Of a DNA stretch of 64,000 nt, positions 1 through 10,976 are shown piece by piece (positions within the stretch are counted from its first letter, which is position 1; every line of letters begins with the position of its first letter). The translations under genes were made by a program, and so were the position numbers. Under the pieces are notes generated by a model, which saw only the letters and a program-made list of their open reading frames with translations, was not told the DNA's origin and ran no database searches. The DNA is taken from positions 57,519,892 through 57,583,891 of the forward strand of contig NC_079208.1 in the NCBI RefSeq assembly GCF_026745355.1. Reading direction: 5' to 3'. This DNA comes from Beta vulgaris subsp. vulgaris (Eukaryota; Streptophyta; Magnoliopsida; Caryophyllales; Amaranthaceae).

Positions 1-1624
1 ATGGAAATATTTGACTGAGAAAGAACCTGCCTTATTAGGTTCCCACACCATGGTATCTTCTTTATCAACTTGAATTCTAAAATGGACTATCAATTGATGG
101 AGAGAATTTCATTCCTCCTGGTCACGGATTCTGAAGGGCCGAATCCATGGTATCATCCATCTCCACCCAGATCCCATAACTTGCCGCCATTGATGCTACT
201 GTTGCTATGGGTTGACTTGCGATCGAGAAGAGCCTAGGAAATTGAGATTTTAAAGTTGAGTTGTTGACCCATATATCGTGCCAGAATAACGTTCGTTCCC
301 CGTTGCCGACTTGCATTCTTGAACCTGAAAGCAAAAGCTTCTTCGCACCATCATGATGCAGAATTTTGTTGCAAAGAGATTTCCATGGCCCTCCTTGTCG
401 AATAGGTAGTAAATCAGCCATACGAACGAAATTCTTGTGGGTATTTATAGTTGGCCTCAATAACTTGCCGCCAAAGGGCTTTGGGTTCTTGAAAATACCT
501 CCATAGCCATTTAAAGTGTAGTCCCAAGTTACGGGCAAGAAGATTTCCCACATTAAGCCCCCCCAAAAGTTTGGGTAGCTGCATCAATTCCCATCTAATG
601 AGGACAAATACTTTTTTATCTACATTTCCATTCCATAGGAATTTCCTCATAATTTGTGTGATTTTGTCGATCACTCCTTGCGGGAGCGGAAAGAGGGACA
701 TGTAATATATTGGCAGATTGGCGAGAGATGATTTTATTAAGGTTATTCTACCCCCAATAGAGAGGAGGTTACCTTTCCATGATTCCAGTTTGTTTCGGAT
801 TTTTTCAATCAAAGGCTCCCACGTAGACAATCTCGATATGCATCCTCCTACTGATAGTCCGAGACAAGTGATGGGAAAGGAACCAACTTTACAACATAAG
901 AGCTCTGCCACCCTTTGAAGCCAGCTTTGAGGCGTATTGACCCCTAGAATTTCAGTTTTATGGAAGTTGATCTGTAATCCTGAAGCAAGTTGAAACAGGA
1001 TCAAGGTCTTCTTGATGTTGAAAAGTGCCTCCTCGTTCTGGGTTGTGAATAAAATAGTATCATCTGCAAATTGTAAATGGGTTAGTACAGGACCATTATT
1101 GCAAATTTTAATACCTGACCACTGATTCATGGATGTTGCTTTCCCAATCATGAGATTAAGTACTTCCACTACCAATACGAAGAGAAAGGGTGATAGCGGG
1201 TCTCCCTGTCGGAGACCCCTTTGTTGAAGGGATGAGAAGAGGACCCGTTAAGAAGGACACATGCTGCGGCCGAGGTGATACATGAGGATATCCACATTCG
1301 CCACTTAGGAGGAAAATTCATCTAGCTAAGAATCCAGTCCAGGAATGACCAAGATACACAATCAAATGCTTTGTGGAAATCTAACTTGAGCATTATAGCC
1401 GATTGTTTCGAACGTTTACAAGAGTCGAACAATTCGCTGGCTATTAGAATACTGTCAATAATCTGCCTTCCTTTGATAAAGGAAGATTGTTGATGGCCCA
1501 CAAGGCAGCCCATAACTCTTTTTAATCTCCCCACCAACAGTTTGGAGATTATTTTGTACACGCATCCGACCATACTTATGGGTCGATAATCTTTGAATGA
1601 AGTTTTCGTGTTTAAAAGTAGCAT
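1..1624 (-). pseudogene. LINE (L1-type) reverse transcriptase remnant
   Basis: Read on the minus strand, this is the reverse transcriptase of a plant L1-type LINE. The N-terminal part (1624-1322) has KDYRPIS, a KGRQI stretch and a LDFHKAFD segment. The middle (about 1240-414) has GLRQGDPLSP and the catalytic FADDT motif. The remainder (553 to 1) passes into a zinc-binding zf-RVT-like domain with a GSFSVKY motif and continues off the left edge. The frame is broken: there is a stop just after the DWILS segment where related elements usually have Gln, then frame changes near 1200 and near 500. The 5' end stops abruptly near 1624, so this is a 5'-truncated dead copy. The endonuclease domain is absent. 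The family assignment is secure; the exact ends are not. Confidence 0.9.
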
Positions 1625-1639
1625 TTAATATTTTATGAC

Positions 1640-3010
1640 GCTTAACACAAGCCGATAGTAGAGAAGAGTTTTACCACATACAAGATTAGTAAAGTTTGAT
1701 AACATATAAGAATTAGTAAACTTTCATCATATCAATTGGTAATATTGGAGTAGCCCACTAAGCTTATAAATTAGTCATTATCTCTTTATTTCTTTAATAT
1801 AGGAAAAGTATTCCTAACTCATATGAGTTATACTCTTAACATTAATCAAACACTACAAAAGTCAAATAGATGCACCATATACGAAATACTGCATAGTGAA
1901 GTTTGTGTAAAATAAATATATTAAAATGAAAAATTGTTTGTTACTAATTAAGTAATGAAACTAAGTAATGAATTTGTGTTGATTTTTGAGGAGAGTTGTT
2001 GGCCTCAAATGTGCATTGGTGACGGTAAACTACTCGACTTCGTATACGTCGCGTGTTACATGAGAGTTTTAATCTGTTGTGACAAAACAATTAACAAACC
2101 ATATATAACATAAGAGTTAATAACAGAGGGATTTAACGTAGTTCACTAACAAGATGTTAAAGAATCACCACAGAGAGTAAGGATAACTAAAGAGGTTTAT
2201 ACATTACCCTACTAATTATCCTATAAAGAATGAGCATAAATTAAACCCAAAACAGAGACAATATACTAAACAACATATATCGAAAAGTTTCAGGGGTACC
2301 GTATGCCCCATGCCCCCACTAGGGAGTTTCACCCATGGACCATAACTTGCTGACTCCTGTGCCGGTTTACTCATAACATTAGATAATTCAAGACATATCT
2401 CAACATAATTAATCAATCACAATTTTTCACTTCGTGGGTCGAGGATCAAGAGTGGTCAAGAACCATATATACCCTCAAGGTCGGACTTTTACGTATCGTA
2501 AGTCCGATCAGATCAACATATATAAACCTAACATATATAAGGAAGGGCTTTATCTTCGTGGGTTAATTATAATGAAACTCACTATATCATGCAAAAATTC
2601 ATGTATATCTTCATGGGTCGGACATTTTACATAATATATTGACTGTTTGAACGATAGTGAGATTTTGCATATATAGTGAGTGTCTGAATGATATAGTGGA
2701 TTGTTTAGACATTGATGTAGTTTCTGCATGATATAGTTAGTATGATTATGAATGTTATAGTGAGTTTCTTCATGGTACGTACTCTGAGTTTCTGAATCAT
2801 GATATAGATTGTTTAAAAATGATATAGCTTATGCATTATATATTAAGTTGAATGACAAAACGAGTTTCTGCATTATATATCGGGTTTCTGAATGATATAA
2901 TCGATTGTTTTAGAAATGATACACGCTTTTGATCTGGTACACACTAATGCGTTAATATGAATCGGATCCATGCATATGCGCGCACACCCAGAGTTATATT
3001 AATGAATGAT
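1640..3010. other. AT-rich intergenic DNA with a degenerate short repeat
   Basis: No gene is visible. From about 2645 to 2915 there is a degenerate tandem array of roughly 25-bp units built on the phrase GATATAGTGAGTTTCTGAAT, with many substitutions. The rest is unremarkable AT-rich sequence. Confidence 0.5.
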
Positions 3011-3014
3011 TTTA

Positions 3015-3375
3015 GGCTCCGTTTGGTAGGGCGTAAAACATTTTCAATGTAAAATGATTTTCATGGAAAACAATTTACAATGGAAAACACACTTCCAAAA
3101 TTAGTTTTCCGTTGTTTGGTTCGATGTAGGAAAAATGATGAAATGAAAAGAAAATGAAAAGGAAAGTAAGGAGGTAGTGAGAAGAGTGTACAAGAAATAG
3201 AAGGAAAATAGTTTTCCCTTCATTTTGAAAGGAAAATGGTTTTCCATCATTGGGAGAGTAATTTTACCCCAAGGGAAAATGGTTTTACACTCTTTTACCA
3301 ACCAAACAATGTAAAACTAAAAATAGAGGAAAACAGTTTTCCGGGAAAACGTTTTACGCCCTACCAAACGGAGCC
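3015..3375. mobile_element. MITE, Harbinger/Tourist-like, family 1 copy 1
   Basis: A 361-bp element has perfect terminal inverted repeats of about 24 bp starting GGCTCCGTTTGGTAGGGC, and inverted subterminal sequence that makes the whole element fold back. It is flanked by the trinucleotide TTA on both sides (3012-3014 and 3376-3378), the target duplication size and sequence typical of PIF/Harbinger elements. A second copy sits at 36436-36793. Short ORFs inside it are chance products of the hairpin. Confidence 0.85.
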
Positions 3376-3605
3376 TTAATGAACGAAGTAATATTTTAGC
3401 TAGTAATGTAATCAGTACTTTAGAAGTATGATAATTTAAAGGCATGATTCATTGCTTTACATACATCAGTAATTCAGTATTCATCATGAGATGCTCATGC
3501 AATAGTTTCGCAGGTGGTAACTGACCTATATCACTCACTTCCACGTAAGTGTCAAATTTAAAACTTAACATGGCACGCACTATATATTTGTAATAAGTGA
3601 TTTTA

Positions 3606-3850
3606 TTTTTTTTTAAGGTAGGGAGAAAAAAAGGTTAAGTGACCCTCCGCACGAGGAGAGTTTTAATCTTATTGTTTACAAGAATAGAATAACGAAGAGC
3701 GGAATGAATACAATTATTTATATTAAACTGAGAATCAACTAAATGACTGACATTGGCGATCCAATCTGCTATTTTATTGCATAATAGACATAACGAATAG
3801 CCCATAAAAAAAAAACGAAGAAGAGCTTTCCTGTTATATTTCAAAAACAC
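3606..3850 (-). pseudogene. Possible LINE 3' fragment
   Basis: A minus-strand reading frame contains NKIADWIANV, resembling the tail of LINE RNase H domains (compare NHVADSLAKQ at 11088-11765). It is followed downstream on the minus strand by an A-rich tract (T tract on the plus strand at 3606-3615). No target duplication was found. The call is tentative; it may be a chance ORF. Confidence 0.3.
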
Positions 3851-3859
3851 AATTCATAC

Positions 3860-4584
3860 ACTTGGGCAAGGGTGTATGACAACAGTTCTTCATTAGCTTG
3901 TGCAGCTTGTATACACGTTACACATACACCTGAATGGCTGAATATAAGGTAGCTTTAATACGTCAAGTGTATGGTCGATTATAATGCGTTTTATTAAGAG
4001 TATTTTACCAATTTAAAACTAATCACACCATACTATGCAATAATATAATTCTCAAAACATGCATGAGTGACCACAATCTCCATAGATTTACCATTAAAAA
4101 TGAAAAGACACCACCAAATTATATAATTCATTCATTCCATAGAACAACTTTTCATTTTTCATGACTATTTAATAAAAGTAGTCATATATTCCTATATTTC
4201 TTCTTATTTGCAACCGTGTAACTATTACACCTATTAATACATAACTTCAAGCATTAGTATTTCTAGTTACCGACAATTAAATATTATTTGAAAAATATAA
4301 TTGAAACGAATTAACATTTTTTAGAAAATTTGTTTTCGGATAATTGAACATTACAACTACGTACATTTAACATGTATTTCGATTTCCGATATCTACTCTC
4401 ACATGAATATGTTTTTCCTTAACTCTAAATTTTCAAAGATAATCCATCCTACTCAATGCTAGGCATAATGAGTATAAGGGCCTCAAAAAATCTCATTTCA
4501 TCCTATGAACTTTAAGATGTATGAAGTTTTATATTGAATTCTTTAAGTAGAACGATAGAAACTCCATTTAACTTTAAAATTAAT
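3860..4584. other. AT-rich intergenic DNA
   Basis: No coding region, RNA gene or clear repeat structure is visible here. It ends at the target site of the solo LTR that begins at 4590. Confidence 0.5.
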
Positions 4585-4935
4585 CTAGGTGTTGTGCATG
4601 TACATGTTATGTCTTATGCACATATTATGTTTTGATGATGAAAATTAATATAATATATTTTAGTATGAAAGTATGTAATAGTTGCAACATATGCATGAAG
4701 AAAGGAATTAATAAATGAAGACTTTGAAGAAAAGAAGAATCAAGATTGAAGTCAAGTTTATATGTTCCTTAGAATAGTTACTTTGGATTAAAATGTAATA
4801 TGCTCTAACTTAGTGATATGCTATGTGCTAAATATAGAAATATAAAGTTAGTATAATTATTATTTTCTTTGAGTTAAGAAAATAAATAATTGTATAAAAT
4901 TATATATCTATATAAAAAGGAAATAAGTTTTCGAA

Positions 4936-5180
4936 ATAAGAAATAAAAATAATTTAGGAAAACGTGTTTTTAGAAAAAGAATTTTAAAACCGTGTTTATA
5001 AAAGATTTTTGATAAAAAAGAAATAAGAAATAAAAAGAATTTAGGAAAACGTGTTTTTAGAAAAAGAATTTTAAAACCGTGTTTATAAAAGATTTTTGAT
5101 AAAAACGTGAGTTTTAGAAAAAGAATTTTAAAACCGTGTTTATAAAAGATTTTGATAAAAACATGAGTTTTAAAAAAAGA
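4936..5180. repeat. Tandem repeat of about 88 bp inside the solo LTR
   Basis: Two nearly identical 88-bp units (AATTTAGGAAAACGTG recurs at about 4950 and 5038) are followed by a partial third and further diverged copies of the AGAAAAAGATTTTA theme to about 5300. It lies in the U3-like part of the 4590 solo LTR. Confidence 0.75.
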
Positions 5181-5991
5181 TTTTACAAAAATTATATTTC
5201 CAAAAAAACGTGTTTAAAATAAAAAGAGTTTTAGAAAAAGATTTTACAAAATCTATTTTCCTTAAAACATATAAAAAAATTTTAATTATAAATAAAAGAT
5301 TTTAAAAAGATTTTAAAAATCATGTTTCCTTAAAAATGTTTGAAAACAAGTTTTATAAAATCAGATTTTATTTTGGAAAATACTTTTTGAGTTGAAAAGA
5401 AAATCTGTTATGGAAAACATATCTTTTTGAGAATAAAGATAAAGATGGAAAAAGATAAAGTTTGATAATCTAAAAGAGAATTAAATCCCTTGAATTAAGG
5501 AATTGAAAGATATCCTTTGGAAGGATATTCGTCCAATCCGTCACTAGTAGAATAAATGCTATTTGCTGCGGTGATATTGCTGCGGTTTTACCTATACGCA
5601 ACAATATTACACGCAAAAAGAAAAGAAAAAATAGAAAATAACAATATTGCTGCGGTTTCCGCCCAAAACCGCAGCAATATTGTTCAACGGATGCATTTTG
5701 AAAAAAATGTGGGGCTTGGAGAGACTAATATTGCTGCGGTTTTGGGCGGGAAACCGCAGCAATATAATAAAAAATATTTTAAAAATATATTGCTGCGGTT
5801 TCCCGCCCAAAACCGCAGCAATATTGTTTGCTTAAAAAAAAAAGAGACGCGGCTCTAGGGTTTATTTGTCTTCCTTCACAACTCCTCCCAGCCGTCTCTC
5901 TCCTCACTCTCTTTTGTCTTCCTTCACAACTTCTCCCAGCCGTCTCTCTCCTCACTCTCTCTCATTTCCTCCGTCATATCTGACATCTCTC

Positions 5992-6705
5992 TGTAGGAAC
6001 TAAAACCGCTAACAAATTAAATTTAACTTATCTTGAAAACCGTGGCGTGAAGAATTCACTGCCCTAAAGTTGAATTTGCCCCGCTACAACACACGGCCTC
6101 TTAGCAATCAACCTCCAGGGGTACACGGTCTCTGAGTTTCCAGTGTAGATGGAAAAACAGATTGAGAACGATCTTGAATATTGCCCAGAAAAATAAGATT
6201 TTCGAGAGAGGAAGAAGAAGGTGTTTTTTTTTTCTGTGTATCAAAGAGAACAGTAACCTACGTATTTATAAAAGGATAATAGGGTTAAAACGTGGTTACC
6301 AGCCGACTTAGTGGGAGGAGATAATGGCCCATAATTAGGAGATAACGGCTCATTAAAGGAGGAAATCCGGGAAAAAACGGTAACCTAATTACTGGCTAAA
6401 AACAACAGATTTTTAACCCAAAACTTTAGTTAAGTTAATTCCCCAAACCCCAAACCCCAAACCCCAAGGCCCAAGGCCCAAGGCCCATGGCCCTGGCCCG
6501 GACCGGGCGGGCGCGCGCGTGTGGTGACTCCACTCACCACATGCCCACTAAAAGTCCTTTTGTCACACAACTCAAAGGGTATAGAAAGTGTAATGTATAT
6601 AAACCCCTTACACTACCTATTATTCTATCAATGTGGGACTCTTCACATTCTCTTTTGAAGCAACTCTTGAGTTTCCTTTACAAACATTTATTATAAACTC
6701 CAACA
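5992..6705 (+). mobile_element. Solo LTR nested in the CACTA element
   Basis: This 714-bp unit starts TGTAGGAACT and ends ACTCCAACA, flanked on both sides by CTCTC (5987-5991 and 6706-6710). It contains the phrase CAATGTGGGACTCTTCACAT near its 3' end, common in plant LTRs. The surrounding target is a CT-rich tract, so the 5-bp duplication is less decisive than usual. A C-rich run of repeated CCCCAAA then CCCAAGG units lies at about 6434-6486. Confidence 0.65.
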
Positions 6706-6780
6706 CTCTCCTCTTCTTTGTCGTTCGTCGTGCTTCAACAATCTGACTTCTCTCCTCTTCTTTGTCGTTCGTCGTTCTTC
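6706..6780. repeat. Short direct duplication in the CACTA interior
   Basis: CTCCTCTTCTTTGTCGTTCG occurs at about 6709-6728 and again about 45 bp later, giving a two-unit tandem duplication within the presumed captured leader sequence. Confidence 0.6.
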
Positions 6781-8336
6781 ATCGTCATATCTGGTTTGTT
6801 CTTTTCGTTCGTCGTGCTTCTTCAACCGTTCGTTCGTCGGTCTTATCAACGGACAAACGCCTGCTGCGGCGGTCCTACTTCGCATAACGAAGCAACGAAG
6901 ACCAGATTTGAAGGGTACACATAAGGAAGCAACGAAGCGACAATTCGGTTCCGGTTCCGGTGTTGTTGGCGAGCGACGATCCGGTGTTGTTGATGAATCG
7001 TAGGCGAGCGACAATCCGGTGTTGTTGATGAATTATTGGCGAGAGAAGAGCAAAGCCATGAATCGTTTTTTATTTTTTTCAATCGTTCTCAACCAGATTT
7101 CGTTCAAAAACCAGATTCGGTGTACTTCGAGCCTGAACCTTTTTTTTGGATTTTTTTTTCTTTTTTTTCGTTTCCAGATCTGTGATTTTTTTATTTTTAG
7201 GATTTTATTTTTATTTTTGTCGTTTTTAGATATGGTTTTAGATTTTTTCGTTATTTTAGAGATCAGTTTCTTATTTTATTTTTTTTATTATAGTTTTTTT
7301 AATTAGTCTAAGTTGTAATAGTTGCTTATTTTTGTTTTTACTTTTTGATTTTTGTATTATGTATGTAATTAGTTTTTTTAGTTTTTATATATTAATGAAA
7401 TTCATGTTATTTCATCTTCATTTTGTATGTGAATTGGATGGATTGTGGATGGGTTAGTGGTATGGTTTTAATCTTTCAAATTTAATTGCAAAATTTCAAA
7501 AAAAAAAAAATTTTTTTTTTTGCCTGTACCAGTACCTATTGCTGCGGTTCTGGGCCAGAAACCGCAGCAATATTACCTTTTTAAGCAAAAAAAATTCCTT
7601 ATATTGCTGCGGTTTGGTCATTAAAACCGCAGCAATATTACGTAATATTGCTGCGGTTTTAATGACCAAACCGCAGCAATATTATTAATACCTATTGCTG
7701 CGCCCTTAATTGCTGCGCGCCCTATTCCGCAGCAATAGGGCACTTTTTCACCGCAGCAAGTAGCCTTTTTTCTACTAGTGCGTGTTCTATAAAAGGATTC
7801 ATAATTCACTTTTAGATCTCACGTTTTCAGAGAGAAAAATCGAATCTATTAAAAGTTGAAAACTATTTCCTACGACACTGAGCGAGTCAGATTAAGTAAC
7901 TTTCATCCGATTGTAATTGTCCTCAAAATTGCTTGACTAAGAAGCACACAATTGAGGATCGTTTTCTTTCTGTAATTTTACCATTATAAAGAGTGTCAAC
8001 ACTTAGAGTTAAGTGTTGGGGATCACTACTAGGTTAGTAGTGAGGAAATGTTATTGTATCAAGAGTTTGATATTTTAGGGTTCAAAGAAATAAAGAGTTT
8101 TATTTCGTGTGGACGTAGATTTCAGAGGGGAGATTGAACCACGTTATATTCTGTGTTTGTGTATCAAATCTCACATCCTTTTAGTTTATTATTCGCAAAA
8201 ACTCAAATCAGCGATTTACGAGTGTTTGGCACAGTGCCAGGCACTGAGTAAAAGAGATTCTGCGAAAATCGATTAGATTTCACCACTCAATTCAACCCCC
8301 CTCTTATGTGTCACCTTGTGTTCCAACACTAGGCCA

Positions 8337-8476
8337 AAGGCAGACCTACGTCAAGATAACGAAGACGTGTAAAGGTTTGCTTGAGTCGGATGGAGATTCG
8401 CCCTCGAGTGCAAAGGCAGAAAGGAGCTTGACTACAAGACCCACCTGTCGAACAGAGACGAAAGTCGGCAAACTAA
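8337..8476 (+). pseudogene. Decayed plastid 23S rRNA fragment (nuclear plastid DNA)
   Basis: About 140 bp resemble the peptidyl-transferase region of plastid 23S rRNA. Recognisable landmarks are CCCTCGAGTGCAAAGGCAGA, GGAGCTTGACTACAAGACCC and GACGAAAGTCGGC. Compared with the plastid gene as I remember it, most differences are G-to-A or C-to-T, as expected for methylated organellar DNA in the nucleus. It is too short and mutated to be functional. Mitochondrial 26S rRNA matches less well in the GAGTGCAAAGGCAGA stretch. Confidence 0.7.
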
Positions 8477-8479
8477 GGA

Positions 8480-10140
8480 GATATTTATAAATGACGTTCT
8501 AGCTTCTAAGTAAAATGTTTGCCATATCAAATATAGTAAAATCTCACATATATCTTCTGTCATATGGAGTGTTTTGTTTGGTTATCAATATGAGAAGTGA
8601 AATTTCTTATACCGTAGAGTTGTTTACTTGGCAAAAACATAGAATAGTTCAAGAGATATTTCAACCCAACGTCATTTAATTCAAAATCTGATCCAAAAAA
8701 AACAAGTACAGAGAGTTAGAGCAGCAGAGCCGAAATCAGACAGTGCAGCACCGAAAACAGGAATTTCAGTTTCGTTTACGCATTACAGAGTATCATATAT
8801 TTTAAGAGAAAGTATTTGCGTCTTATAGACAAAAATTTTGATACCAAAATTAAGTTAAAGTGGTATTAAAATAGAGTACTTTAATATCAATACTATTTTA
8901 GTATCAACTTTCAGTTTGATAACGAAGTTACAATTTGATACTGTCTTATTTTGATGACACTTTAACACCAAAATTTTTTAGCTTGTTGTACGAGATGTCA
9001 TTTTAACATCTGACTATGAGACGTCTGTAACACTTTATATTATAATAAGTGAAGTTTAGAATAGGTGTAAGCATGAGAAGTTGAGAACTAAAAATTGGAG
9101 TCGTGGCGTGAGTACTGATTCTTGCTTACCCACGCCACACTAATATACTGTGAATCTGTGGACTGCGATACCAGGAAAACAAAAGCTGTTTTTGTTTAAT
9201 TTAATTTAATATAACTCGGCATCGACATAACTAAAAAGCAGAAAACAAGGAGGTCCGAAATACAGGGACTGTATATGAGAAGAAGAGGTGGGTTTTTTAG
9301 TATTCTAAGAATTATTGCTACTTCTTTACTAGTTAAGGGGGTACCGCAATAGTAGTAAGTCTTTACTAGTTTAAGGGGGTACTGCAATCAGTAGTTTTTA
9401 TGCTTGTTTTGGCTTCCAAATAGACAACCATATAATCAAATATGTCTCTATCTAATGGTTAAGATTAAGATACTGTGAGCGATAGTTTATAAGTTCGAAT
9501 CCCCTTTCTCCTTTTTGTATTACAAATTTACTCGTGATCATAATTTGTGAATATTTAGGAGAATTAAGATCAAGAAAAGCAAATTTTCTAATCGTATTCA
9601 TTGTTGAATCTTACTCAGCAGAATATGGAGATATTTATGTTAAGAAAGGGTCAATTTGGTCTTTCACAATAAAGCGATAGATGGAAGTGCAATGAAACAA
9701 CTTATTAGTAGATTAATAGATCACTTTGAGCCATGTAGGCAAAAATAGAGTGATATATGTGATTTTATCTGATTTGTATTAATGTATAATTGTATAAAAG
9801 GAATAAATTTTATTAATGTGTAATTAGAGTTATCTATAATGAAATCACTAAAGAAGCAATCAAAAACTAGTGTGTATCTGTATAAGGATATCTGATGGCC
9901 GCTTCATGTGATGAGTTCAGCCAGGTGCGTCATCGATTGTAGCTGGAGTTTATACTTTTTAGCTAAACCGTCAAGACTCAAGAACCAATGTTTTGATCTA
10001 TATTTGGAGAAAAATAAATATAAATAAAAATATAAAAAAAATAATAATAAAGTAAAAGGATGCATAAGGATATAATTTACCCTTCCATTAAAATGTGACA
10101 TGCAACATTAAACAAAATAGCACATAAACAAAATATGACC
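8480..10140. other. Intergenic DNA with minor repeats
   Basis: No gene is seen. At 9310-9400 a 32-bp phrase (CTTTACTAGTTAAGGGGGTA) is duplicated. At about 9440-9510 there is a tRNA-like promoter pair (TAATGGTTAAG and GTTCGAATCCCC) suggesting a SINE fragment on the plus strand, without a clear tail or target duplication. Confidence 0.4.
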
Positions 10141-10164
10141 CATGTACTTAAATAACAAAACAAA

Positions 10165-10270
10165 TTGTTCTCTTAAACTGAACTGAACTGAATTGAACTG
10201 AAATGAATAGTGATATGTGAGAGTAAAAGTATTGTCAAAAGCTGAACTGAACTGAAAATAAGTTGGGGAG
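10165..10270. mobile_element. Partial GAACT-repeat MITE, copy 1
   Basis: This region matches the right half of the element at 25947-26227: GAACT/GAATT pentamers, the phrase AATAGTGATATGTGAGAGTA, and the terminal GTTGGGGAGAACAGACCC. The left terminus is missing, so it is truncated. Confidence 0.7.
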
Positions 10271-10735
10271 AACAGACCCAAGCCGTCTCCGTATAATAAT
10301 TTGCGAGTAAAAGAACTGTTGTAAGTATTATAAAACATCTCAAAAAGAAATATGTTGCATATGATAACAAAGGGGTAGTTTTATATAGCTAGATATCAAG
10401 TGATACTACTTACTAAAAAGTATAGTAAGGACCACAAGCCCACAAGGGTGCCCAGATCGTTAACCATTTGGGTCTAATGATAATAACAGCCCATTAGGTT
10501 TAAGAAGGGGCCTCCAAAGAAAGCAGCCTAATGGAGAAAGACTGAGCCCAGCAGCTAATAAAAACCAGCAGTACCACTTTCATGGATCACAATACACTAA
10601 TATCACCCTTTTCTCTTTGTTCTTTTTTCTTTAAATAAAGTGGGCTTTTTGGGCCTCTGTATGAGAGGCTCCGGGCAGTCTAGAGGTAATTCATCTTACC
10701 ATGGGTTCTCCGAAGGAGGCTAAAAAAAAGTATTT
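10271..10735. other. Intergenic DNA, nothing recognised
   Basis: No gene, RNA gene or transposon end could be supported in this stretch between the truncated GAACT MITE and the CACTA-like terminus. Confidence 0.4.
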
Positions 10736-10737
10736 AT

Positions 10738-10825
10738 CACTAGGAAAAAAACGGAAGGGCTGCGGTGCAATGGCTGCGTTTTTCTAAAAACGGAAGGGCT
10801 GCGGTGCAATGGCTGCGTTCTTGTG
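10738..10825. mobile_element. Orphan CACTA-like terminus with duplicated subterminal unit
   Basis: CACTAGGAAAAAAACGG at 10738 is followed by two copies of a 38-bp unit containing GGGCTGCGGTGCAATGGCTG. This looks like one end of a CACTA element with subterminal repeats. No matching right end was found nearby, so it is a truncated relic. Confidence 0.5.
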
Positions 10826-10976
10826 TGGGTGTGTGAATGTTAAATATTGTTGTGGATATAAATCAAGCATAAGTAGAGTCTAATCACAGTTTAATAAGGA
10901 ATATCATACTAAAGTTGAAATAACGCTCAATTTTATGTGTACTTAAGTCAAATTCCCATATTCGAATTCATGATTT

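Larger units (their letters stand above)
5542..7780. mobile_element. CACTA (En/Spm-type) non-autonomous element
   Basis: The element begins CACTAGTAGAA at 5542 and ends with its complement TTCTACTAGTG at 7780. It is flanked by a perfect 3-bp duplication CGT (5539-5541 and 7781-7783), as expected for CACTA transposons. Both subterminal regions (5565-5830 and 7538-7760) carry many direct and inverted copies of TTGCTGCGGTTT, the usual transposase-binding arrays of this superfamily. No transposase is present. The interior holds TC-rich and T-rich sequence possibly captured from a host gene leader, plus a nested solo LTR at 5992-6705. It is inserted in the 4590-8328 solo LTR just upstream of its TATA-like box. 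Confidence 0.9.
4590..8328 (+). mobile_element. Solo LTR interrupted by a CACTA element
   Basis: The outer unit starts TGTTGTGCAT at 4590 and ends TTCCAACA at 8328. It is flanked by a perfect 5-bp duplication, CTAGG, at 4585-4589 and 8329-8333. After removal of the CACTA insertion and its duplicated CGT, about 1.5 kb remain. There is no internal domain, primer-binding site or second LTR, so this is a solo LTR left by recombination. A TATA-like CTATAAAAGG lies at about 7786-7795. The 3' part has the CACTCAATTCAACCCCCCTC stretch frequent at plant LTR ends. The lineage cannot be assigned without internal genes. Confidence 0.8.

Noticed and set aside
3101..3301. Short minus-strand ORF
   Set aside because: It lies wholly inside a fold-back MITE, and the second MITE copy produces a related chance ORF.
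6434..6486. Interstitial telomere repeat
   Set aside because: The units are CCCCAAA and CCCAAGG, not the plant telomere CCCTAAA.
8308..8490. Plus-strand 60-residue ORF
   Set aside because: It is explained by the LTR end and the plastid 23S rRNA relic.
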